A DNA stretch of 64,000 bases from Rhytidiadelphus loreus (Eukaryota; Streptophyta; Bryopsida; Hypnales; Hylocomiaceae). The notes below the pieces were generated by a model, which was given only the letters and a program-made list of their open reading frames with translations, was not told where the DNA came from and did no database searches. Shown here in pieces: positions 48,301 through 60,300 of the stretch (positions are counted from its first letter, which is position 1; every line of letters starts with the position of its first letter). The position numbers and the translations under genes were made by a program. The stretch spans positions 81,671,839 to 81,735,838 of the forward strand of contig OX344761.1 of NCBI GenBank assembly GCA_947034895.1, given 5' to 3'.

Positions 48301-51300
48301 TTTTAATTGATAAATTTTTTGTTAAAAAAATGGTTTGATGATATTTTTACATATTCTTTATTATAAAATTATATAAAATTATAATATTTATTAAAATAAT
48401 TAATAATAATTCATCATATTTTAAAATTGATCAATATTATGTAATGTACAAATTATCACGTAGAGCTTGCAATTACAATTATCCATTGAATTTATAAAAT
48501 CTCAACAATAGGTTAGAAATAAGGATTTGCTAAGCGCCATTTTCTAACTTTAAATCAAAGACAATAAATGGACATTGTAAAAGAAGACCTTGATGCATCA
48601 TTGGTAGGAAGTCCTCTTTCATGCCACAAATATAAGAACAACAATAGAATACAAGAAGCATGCGAAAGTATTCCTCCTCCATTGGATTCATTAGGCACAT
48701 TTCTAATCTTGTATCATGTGACAAATTACATGAAACAAGAACTTGAGTTATTATTTCTAATAAAGTACATTGAAAAATTGCATAAAAATTATACAATAAA
48801 GAGAAATCTTAATTTTGACATTAGATAATTGAAACACCTCCATTGTCATGTCAAAAAAAACATATGTAATTCAAATTTATTGAAAAGTGGTTGTTGACTC
48901 AATATGCAAATTCATCAATTCCATGACAAATATTTAGCATTCTTGAAGTAAAAAAATATTTTGATAGTGTTATAATGTAGGGATTTGGTCATTTGGAGGT
49001 GTTTTTGGTTGTTAAATGTTGAAATTTAGATTTTCTTCTATTTATTTTATATGATTTTCTAATGAAATTTCTATTAAATTTTGATATGATGTGGTTTTTG
49101 TAATATTGCAAATTAATCCTTTTAGAATTATACTTTCAAATCTTGAGTAGCAAATTAATGCAAAAATGTTCTATACTTACTAAAACATGTTTTTTCCATC
49201 CATCCAAATGCTTGAAAATTCTTTATTCGGTTTTTTTACATTAGTAAAAAATATATTTTCAAAAAATATTCTCTATAAATATTCTATAATTTTAGAGAAG
49301 CGAACAATTACATCTCACCATGCATACTATGACCTCCAAAATGCCAACTAGTGTTCCATTTTGTATTCTATGTTCCAAATATAAAAATATGCCAATGATA
49401 TATTAAAACATTTGATGGATACAAATGTACTTGTATTTACATATAAAGGGTTGTTATTATGCGAGTCAGGGACTGTGAGCTTGTTAGCTTAAAAGATTAT
49501 ATACTTATGTTATAGGTGCCTCTATTACAGAAACCTTCCATGATTATAGTGTAAATAATTATAGATACATGTATTATATGTTTTTATATTATAAGCACCT
49601 TCAATGGTTGTAGGATACATATGCTCAAGCTCACATGCTCACATTTTCATGTTCACATACTAGCATTATTGCATACATACATATTCATATACAAATTTAT
49701 CAAAAACGCATTATCCTACATCATTTGAACTGTGAACTTAATCATGTATATAACATATTTTTAAGAGTAAAGACTCACCCTAAGAACTACTAGAAGGGAG
49801 AAGAAATTTGTAAATTTCTTTAACCCCTAAAGGACCAAGGCTTGTTTTTCTATCAAAAATCACTCAAAGTTGTGATTTTTAGTGCAAAGAGCAAAAAACT
49901 TTTAAATGGAAAGAAAAAATTGAGTCATCAATAGCTTTAAGATGGAATTTAACCACACTAATCCCAATAGTGAGATTTTTTTAACAATCAAAGTAGAGCT
50001 TTTTGTTTTTTTAAATGTGAAAATTGAGCTAAAAACCAAAACCAAATGGAATGTACATTACTTTTTCAAAACACTGTAATTGCCCATAAAACAAGATGCT
50101 TCATAATTTTGATATTACAAATCCAAATGAAATGAATCAAAGCTTCCTATTAGACACAAATACAATCTATACAAAATTTATACAAAAAGAATTTATTTCA
50201 ATTTTTTATGGATTTTTTGTGCCCATCAAGTTTAGTTTTAGGCTTATTGTAAAAAATATCTCTTTTGAAAATCACTAATATTCTAAATGGAATTTTCAAT
50301 TTTAATTTCAATTTTTTGGATAAATATTGATTAGGGCATCTACAAATCAAATATTAAGATGATTGGATGTGATTTCCATTTCCATTATTACCACTTTTGT
50401 TTGAAAATCATTACTTCTTTTAAATGCTTCTTTTAAATTGCAATTAGTTTATAGTACATCTCAACATCTTCTGAAATTTGGACTAAGTTAATTTTTTTGA
50501 AGGATTAAAATATTGGAGTAGAGATGCAATGAAATGTTCAAAATGTTGGTTGAGCTTAATATCAAGTATGAAGAACATCATTTTTCAACACATGTAACCC
50601 AAGGGTCTTGTAGTACACTAGTTTGAAAAGACATGGAATTTTCTTTTAGCAATTTCCACCATGTAAATTGCAAGATATTAGCATTTGAAGTGATGGAAAT
50701 TTTTTTGAGCTGCATTTCATAAGGTCACATTTATATGAAAAAATGTCTATATTGGTGATGCTTTTTTGGATTCATTCTTTGAGGCAACTTTGCTACATGC
50801 TTGAAAAAACTCAGATCATTTGGAATTGTACAAAATATAGGCAAAAAATAGTAAGTAGAAAGAAATAGAGAATGATTTCAAATACAAATTTGATAAGAAT
50901 TTGGTTATATGAACTTGGAAAATTCCAATCTTAATGGTTGTAATGTTGTGATAAAAAATCTACATCTTATGTTTTTATTTTTTTCAAAAAATATTGAAAA
51001 TTGAAGTAAATAAAAGACTTCAAAGTTTAGTTTAGAATAGAGATTCCATAACTACCTACAAACTACCACAAACTAAAACTCCTCATAACTTTCATCTCAT
51101 TAATCAAAATGGAATGATTCAAAGCTTTCTACGTATATATAATCTAGAGAACCAATTTTGAATTTTTATTTTTAAAAGAAAGTGATTTTTTAAGAATCTT
51201 TTTGAGCTATCTATGTTGCTCGCAATTCAAAAAAATTACATATCATACAATAACTTCTTAACCATGTAGTCAAAAGTTATGAAAATCGTTGGGCCTTAAA

Positions 51301-54300
51301 GCTACTCCTTGCGTAAATGTTCCCATTCATAGTGAGCTGCCCAAAATTGCTATGTTGCCCAAATACACAATTTGGTCCTTCGGGGGTTAATTGAGATTAA
51401 TGATGTAAATAAATTCAATATTGCTCTGAACATTTCTAGTCATATTTTACATTTTAAAACCTTTAACCCCGAAATTTCTAAGGCACCCAAATTTGGTGTT
51501 CGCCAAACTTTGAAATTAAATGAAACCTAACCAAATTGCTATTTTCAATAGTTTATATTTTTGGAAAGTTCTTCTTGAAGTCTAGTTTCAGCATCAAAAA
51601 TCTCATCTTGAAAATAAATTATGGTGATTTTTCTATTCAAGATTTTGTGCAAGGATACCCATTGCAATCTTGACTCCCCGTAGAGTTGAGAGCTCTTGGA
51701 AATGAGCCTCAAATATACTACATCTTGGAGAAAAGATCACATTCAAAATTCATATGAAAAAATTATAGAGTAGATTTTGAGAAGCCATAAATTGATTGGG
51801 GTTATAAATGTTAGGGCCTTTAACTTCATAATTTTTTGGCCACCAAATTTTTAGATTTGACTTGTGAAAAGAAGATTGAAAGACTTCACATCACTTTTGC
51901 AGTTTTAACACCCTCATAGTCAAACATTATAATCTTTCACTCCATAAGTGATATTAATGTGTTTTCTTTTCCTATGAGATTTCTAACATGTCTAGTTTGA
52001 ATTTATATGGTTACAATTCAAAAAAAATTGATACAATTTATCAAAATATCGGCATTTTGTTCAATTTAGAGCAAATTCCAAGAAGCTCAATATAGGCCTT
52101 CGGCATTTAGGGGTTAAGTATGTATTCTATTGAAATATATTACAAAAATGTAATATGTTACAAAAATATAGAAAATATAATACAAATAAAATTTCAAAAT
52201 ATTTTGGTATGTCATTAAACCTTTCTAATTTTTACTTTGTGACAACGCAATACCTATATATATTGTAAATTTCTAATGTTGTGCACAAATATGATTGGAC
52301 AACCTCATGATGAATTTATAGTCTTTCATATGCAATGCAATTATACTAGATTGAATTCATGTAAAGATTTATCAAACTTCTCATCATCACATTTAGTTAC
52401 TTCTCTTTTTAACTTTGGAAAGTCCTTTGGGGACCATATATTAATATACCACATAAATCCTAGCAATATCCTCATTGGCTACTAAAACTTGACTTTCCAA
52501 TTGTATATATTGTTTACAATACTGTAAAGATATAGTTGAAGATGACATTTAAGTTCAGTATGATAATACCAAAATACATGGTCTAAACAAGGCTTTCTAT
52601 AACTTCTAAAGGTTAATATAACAAAGTGTGATTATACTGAAAGTGTAGAGTGAGTTTTGAACTTGGCACATTCATTATTTAGGAATAGAGTGCTATTGGA
52701 AAAACAAAATGTGATATTATAGAAGATGGTCTTAAAAAGCTTGTAAATATCTATTAATAAAATCTATATAGTTTTTGGTTGATTTAATATTTTAATTATA
52801 AATGTAATTTAAAAAATTGTGTCATTGTCTTATTTTATATTTGGTCTATTTTATCATTGTTCATTTTGTAAACAAAAACATCAAGTTAGTGCTTGAATTC
52901 AAATAGCTAGCCACTAAATGTGCATTTATAAAAGAATAGATGAAACGGACACTAAAACAACCATGAAGATTTAAAATTTGTCAAGATTTAGTCAAGCCAC
53001 TTTAATGGATTATTATACTCCATGCCACAAAACAATCTTGAAACCACTCAAAAATTCACTAATGAAATCCTATATACATCATGACTTTAACTTCTTAAGG
53101 ATCAAAGGGTAGTCTTGATTTCTAAAATTGCAAATATGTATCATGAAATACAAAGTAGATATATAATTTAATAATGGATTTCAAACAATGGTTGTAAAAT
53201 ATGATCTATGGATAATGTCCCCCAATAATGTCCATATGGTTAGATTAATTTTTGCATGAACAAATTTTTTTTTTGCAATAAAATTAAAAACCTAATATTA
53301 AAAAATTTCTTCTAATATATAGGGAATTCACTATAATTTTCACAAAAAGACAATTATTTAAGTTCAAATTATAGTGACTTATTTATTCAAGTCACTTTTT
53401 GAAAGATCTTTTTTTCTACTAAAAAAGTTATTTTTTGAAGTCTTACATATTTATATCCTTTAAACTATAGAATTTTTAGAATATGTGTGCATAGGACATA
53501 CTTACATTCATCCACAAACTATTCAAAGTTCAAGCTTCTCGTTCCTTAAAGTTGACTAACTTGAATACAAAAAGTGTTCATTGGAATTTATAAAAATAAA
53601 TTACTTAACAAAAAGAACCTTCTAAAGTAACATATCTTCAAAAACCAAAATTTCACAATTTAATTATTGTTAAAAATTTAGATTAAAGGATATTCTAAAG
53701 GATATGCAAATTGTTGATTAGATTTTTTAAGATTGCCAAATTTGACTTAAGCATTATCTATATATGATCTAAACATCATCAAATTTCAAAAAATATATTT
53801 TTAAATATTATCTAAATAATGTATGACAAAATATTTTAGAAAGGCATTTTAATAAAAACAACAACTTTGCAATATAGAGAAATATATAAGTAAACAACTA
53901 CCCATAGTATATTGCATAGTATAGTATATTGTTTCTCTATCAATTAATTGATGTAAAAATCATAAAAGTGACCAATTCTAAAATGCTTGCAAGGATAAAC
54001 TCAAAAAGTAACACAAAAAAATGTATAGAAAGTGTTTGAACATTTATTTTAAGCGCATTGTTCAAATAATAATCATATTTTCCTATAAAAAAACATTTTG
54101 AATGGAAAAACATAAAAAATAAATTTCCATTCAATGATTTAATTTTTTAAATTTATATTATATACAAAAGAAATCAATTGTATGCAATGTAGATGAAAAG
54201 TTTGTTGAATGTTGTTACAATAACTATTCCATGAGGGTGATTATTGTAGAATATTTAAAAAAAAAATTAAATCAATAATTTCAACTTGTATAAATATAGA

Positions 54301-57300
54301 TTTAAGTGCTTTAAAATATACATTCATTTAAATTTTTTCCTTTTATTTGTGCCTATTTTATTTTTATTGAAAATTTATTACCAAAAACATTAACCAATTA
54401 AGGTCCATGTGAATAAAATGCTTCTTTTAAAAAATTTCAATTTCAATTTGAAATATTTGGTAAAAATCTCATTATTTTTTTAACTAACTTATTTGTGAGT
54501 GAATTTTCTACATACTTGTAGCACTATTTGATTTTCAAATGTGTGCTATTGCAAAATTGCATTAGGATTCTATACCCTTATATTTGAAGATGTATAGGAC
54601 TATAAGAGAGGTTGTTTTATTTTCTAGAAGAAAATTTTGTGCCAAAATTTAGAACAAATGCATTCTTTGTAGATTTTAAAAAACTAAATAAAAATTCTTT
54701 GTTCTTAACAAATCTTTTTCTTAAAAACACGTATTGTTTTTCATATTTTAAAAAACACAAAATAAAAAATCATGCAAAGTTATTACAAACAACAAATCAA
54801 ACCACTGATACTTTCCCCAATTATTTTCATGCATACCACATATACTAATCTTTACTTCCATATAGTTATAAATTACAATTTCAAATACACACATATAAAA
54901 AAAATAAAAAAAATTAGTTGACTTGTTTAGAATTAGTATTTTCAAGATGCTAATAGGCTTTAAAAGCTTAAGATGATTTTTCATCTCCTCGAGGAAAATT
55001 TTGAATATATTGAAGTGATAAATTGGATACATAAAAATCATGTTTATTAATTTTATTCAAGAATTCTTAGAACAATGTTGGAAAAAAAAATTAAATATAC
55101 AATAACTTAAAGTAAATGATACATTAACATTAAAATGAATATAGAATTTTTTTTAAATAAGAAATTGATTTGTAATAGCAAAGTGTTGAATCTGACCTAA
55201 AGCTATGATATTCCGAATTGGAAATAGAATTCACCTTCAACACAACCAACTCGTTGGTGCTAACATTATCTTTGGTTGTTCTTCTAGTTGCAGTATATAC
55301 CTAATAAATGATGACATATGAGATTTATTTTAGATTATAAATTTCCATTGTCAATATTTTAATATTATAATACACCTTCAATCTCTATGGTATAAGTAAA
55401 AGCAAAAAAATTATTGCATATGAATCTGAATCAAAGTTGTAGAATTTTCTTAGACATTATAATTAATATTCCTCATTATATTGTTTTTTATTAAGATATA
55501 AAGATTTTGTGGCCAAATACATTGTTCATCCTCTAATTGACAAAAAAAACGTATAAATTTTTACCAGACTACTATGTAAATGTGTGGAAAAAAATTCAAA
55601 GACTTTGATTGCACAAATTGAAAGATTATAATGTTTGAAGTTAGAAGAAAATATTTTTTTCCAACCTTGCCTAATAGGATTAGCACACTTTAAACTCCTC
55701 CTAGAATAAGATTTTTAAACTACACATGGTTATTTTTTTTACATTTGCATCATGTATCATGTAAGTTACATACGTGCAAAATTTCAAGACTATAAGAGGA
55801 GCTTTACACATATTGCCCAAAGCTGCCAAAACTGCCCCAAAAGTTCAAGGCAATACAACTTTTGATCCGGGTACTCAATCAAGAAAAAAAAATTAGATTT
55901 CCATTGAAGGGGTACATATTTACACTTGCATCAAAACTTCTTGAACATCAAACCAAAATTGACTTTGCAAGAACCTATTCGAGATTTTTTACATATGTTA
56001 AATGGACACTTGAATACTTATAAATAAATTTTACATGTATAGACATTTGACCTCTATTAGATATGACTACTGGGTAATATTGAAGGGGAGTATGTTTTGC
56101 AAAAAATTAAATTTGAGTGGGAATTTGTTTTCATTACAAGGTTCACCAAAAATAATGCGACTTCTAAAATTCCTAAAAACTGAAGCAACTTGAATGTGCA
56201 CATTAGCTTTTATACTAATTGAGAGAAAACGATGTAGTTATTTTGTAATTATTTTCAAACAAGTCAAGTTATTAGCAAAATTCAACAATACTTCAAATTT
56301 TAGAACTTGTATAGTCTAAATTGCATGTCAAAATGAAATAGATACTATTAAATACTAAAATTATAATCATAAAATTTTAAAAACAATTCAAAATAAGAAA
56401 ACCTTAAGTTTTAGCTCAATTACTTTTTAAGTCACTTTTGAGCAATGACTTAACGGTAAATTACAAAAAACTCCTATGATATATATTGCAAATAATATAT
56501 ACTACCAAAATGTATACCACTAAATATGGGGGCTTTTCATTTATTAAATAATAAAGAGCCTTCTTTAAATTTTGCTTAGAAATTCATTTCAATTCTTACA
56601 ATAATGGTATTGGGCACTTTTTTACCTCATTTTCACAAATAAATAATGTATTTATAGAAACATTCATTAAATTTTTTATTATTTATTATCTTTTAGACAA
56701 TTGTATCAAATTTATTTGAACAATTGCATTCTTATTATTATAACAAATTCCTCATTAAAAAACACACAAAGAATGGCTTCACGAGGTTACAATCTACATC
56801 ATTTTCAAAAAAAAATTTAAAGAATGAAAATCACATTTTTTTTTTCATGTTCTATTTATTCTTAAACTCCATTTAGATTATTTTTTATTTCATTCCTTAG
56901 AGCATCAAATAAGTTTTAAATTAGTTTAGTTTACTTTAATTTCAATTTTAAAAGGAGAATATACATATATAATGAAGACCGACTTCAAGTACTATTTTTT
57001 GAATTCAACAATGAATTTTATGTGATGAAATTTATTTATAATATAATATAAATTATAAGCTTTTGCAAATAAAATCACATTTTTACTAAGCACTTTATAC
57101 TAATAATTCAAAAAAATAATGACGACTCTATGGTTTTGAACACTTTAAAAAAAGAGCATGAATTTTCAATAACTATATAAATACAATTTCTTGAATTCAA
57201 TTTTGTATCCAAAAAACTTTTTCATTGAATACAAAACTAAATTATGACTATGTATAGAATTGTGCAACACCTGAGATAAAGCACCTTGAGCTATTCGGAC

Positions 57301-60300
57301 CCGATTTGTGTACAATGATGGATCAAATATTGCTTGCCATGTTAGTTTTAAAATCCTATATGCAGAGGGATGAAAAGCATCCAAACGCTTTGCCAAAATT
57401 GGAACAATATATTCGTTATTTACATGGTTAATATCTGCTTAATGATATTAAAGAACTTCAACTCATAGAAAATCAAATAATATGCCATGATTTTAAAGAA
57501 CTTCAACTTGTAGAAAATCAAACAATATATCATAATTTTTTTTAAATGAATGATTTATATAACAAAGGATACGATAAAAAAGATAGAATGGCGCATTGAT
57601 TTTTCGATGTTCCATGGGGAACCGGTCACAATAATACACTTCCAATGCACCTCTAAAGAGAAATATTCCTTTGGTTTATACCAATTTTAAAATATTATTA
57701 ATATATCAAATGTATTTAAATTTAAAATTTAAAATTAATATTCAATACTCACTGTGGATCAAGCATAAGAGATATGATAAGCTCCAACAAAAGTATGTGT
57801 AAGCTTGAGTTATGATAAATGCATCGCTTTGACTGTTCTTTTTCATATGATACACTCAAACTTGAAGATTTGCATTCAATATTGTTATCTTCATTGCTAC
57901 AAATTTTTTCTTCAAATCCATTATGTATTATTTCACTATCAGAACCACTAGCCATATTAGATTGGGCTTTTTGAAGAGCACTTATGAAATTGAGTTTTGG
58001 TACACATGGACGAGTATTCAATGTAGATGGGATGATCCTTTGTGCACTTCTAAATGATGCTGGTCTTGTAGGTGTTGGTGAAATAGAAGTATCTTTCATG
58101 TTTTTACATTGCATTTGACTTTCATTGTTTGTATGTTTAATTTCTTTTGGAGATGTGTGTTTATCTCCTTCGCCCAATTCATTATCTTCCTCTGCAGCAA
58201 GTTCACGTTCCACTTCTTCATTTAGATCAAAAAATCGACCACTATATACCACCTTTTTTTTGCTATATTCAATGTCATAAATATTTTTTAAATCATTTCT
58301 ATCACCAAATGAATCAAAATTTATAGTTCTACATATAGAATTGCAAGAAAGTCGAATAGGGACATTTTTTACAATATTGTTGTTATCATTACAATTTGCA
58401 TCTTTGGATGCAATATTTATTTTCCTTTTTGATTCACAAGCATAATTTGTTACATAATTATTTTTATCTAAATCATATTTGCATTGCTCAAGTGAAACAA
58501 TTGGATTATCATCATTTACATTGCATTTGTTTGAACTTCTTTGTGGCATATAATTATTTGAAAATAAAATTGAATTTTTTAATTCATGTTCTTGAGTTAA
58601 ACTTGGAAGCATGCAATAAGATCCAATAGAATTAGAGCTTGTGTTTGAGTCTTCTAGATCCTTTAATATATTTGGATTCTTCTTTGAAGAAAGTCTTTGA
58701 AGGTTAGAAGATGTAGAATTTGTTGCCATTTGGAATTTGGAATTTGATTTGGCTTCTACAATTTGAGAAAATTCATACTCAAGAGAAATTTCTTGAACAA
58801 GAAAGTCCATGACACATAGATCTTTAAAAATTTGATTGCCATCTTTGCTTAAATTCTTTGCTATAGCATGCAATACTTGAACATACAAATAACATAAATT
58901 CAACTTCTCATCCACTATTGAACTTATAATATTGTCATTACATGCAGTACTTTCTATACTATGATTTGATAATGGGCACTTGTTTTCATCTTCCCAAGAG
59001 TAAGTTTCTTGCAATGTGCATAATGAATTCAATCCCGTTTGTTGAATCACTCTAGTATACAAATCCTTGAAAGTAGAATACAACGTGTGAAGAAAAGGTA
59101 TGAGGTATTTTTTAGATAGATATACATTTGTACAAACTCCACTACAATTTTCATGTACATGGACATTAGAAGGAAAAATCTTGAAATTAAATATTTGAGC
59201 AAGAAGAATTAAGCTATATTGTTCAATATGAGAAGTCTCCAATAGAAAATTAGGATTAATAGTTTCTATTTTACAATTTGTACATGTTTGAAGAGGTTTA
59301 TTTTTAATGGTCATAATTAATAGACCATGAAGGGGGTTCATAATTTCATGAAGAAACCACAAGGCATTGTTGCGGAAGCATAAATGAGCACTTCCATCTT
59401 GATGACTATTATTACAAGTGTAAATTTTTTGTTGTGCCAAGAGAACCACTAATCGCAAAAACATCATTGTTTTCTCAGGCATGAGTTTTGGATATTGAAA
59501 ATTATCAAAGAAATCTTCACAATTTCTTCTCATACTAAGTTTTTCTTCAAGTGCAAGGTAATACAAATAAAGGGGTTCAACCAAACTCTTTTGAAAATCA
59601 TTAATCTGGCGAAGCAAACAGCCTTGACAAACTTCTAATGTTATCCAACTTATATAAGATTGAATGCAATTCCAATGAGCCCAAGTATCAATCAACATCT
59701 CCCATAAGAAATTTTCATAATCACTCCAATTTTCTTTAGCATCAATAGTTATTGAATCTTCTATACACAAACTTAACAACTTCAATAAACTTTGCATAGT
59801 AAGAAGTTGAGCTGGAGACCAACCAACAACTGGCCCTAAACTTGCAAGAAGAGTCAAAGTTTGGTGAAAATGTCCACCACAACACCTCAAGACATGTTGA
59901 GATTTGAACTCTTTTGCTGGCCAATAACTTATATAATCTGATAATACCATGAACAAATAAGCCAAGTTGATCCACAAAGAATAAATATATATATTTGCAT
60001 TATCTTTGGTTATCTTCTTGTAGTTCTCAAGATTTTTACTATCTCTTAAAACATGCCCAGGTATAGTGACCATAAGAAAAGCAAGAATGTGATCCATTCT
60101 TTCCTTTAACTCCACTAACATCAAACCCAAAAGTTGTATTTTAGAAGTTCTTGTTGGAGGTGGTCCCGGGCTGCTCCACCATGGTCCATCTTCTACATAT
60201 TGAAAATTGAATTGATTTTTTTGAGGACCTTGGATATATAAGACACTACCTTCCAAATCTTTTTCAAGCAAAAAAATTATTTTGAATATAAGTTTATTCA

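Noticed and set aside
48530..48828. Opposing open frames of 86-88 codons in kinase intron 5
   Set aside because: Both strands look mildly protein-like but neither matches a known family, and neither fits the phase or position of the kinase domain. Left as unassigned intron DNA.
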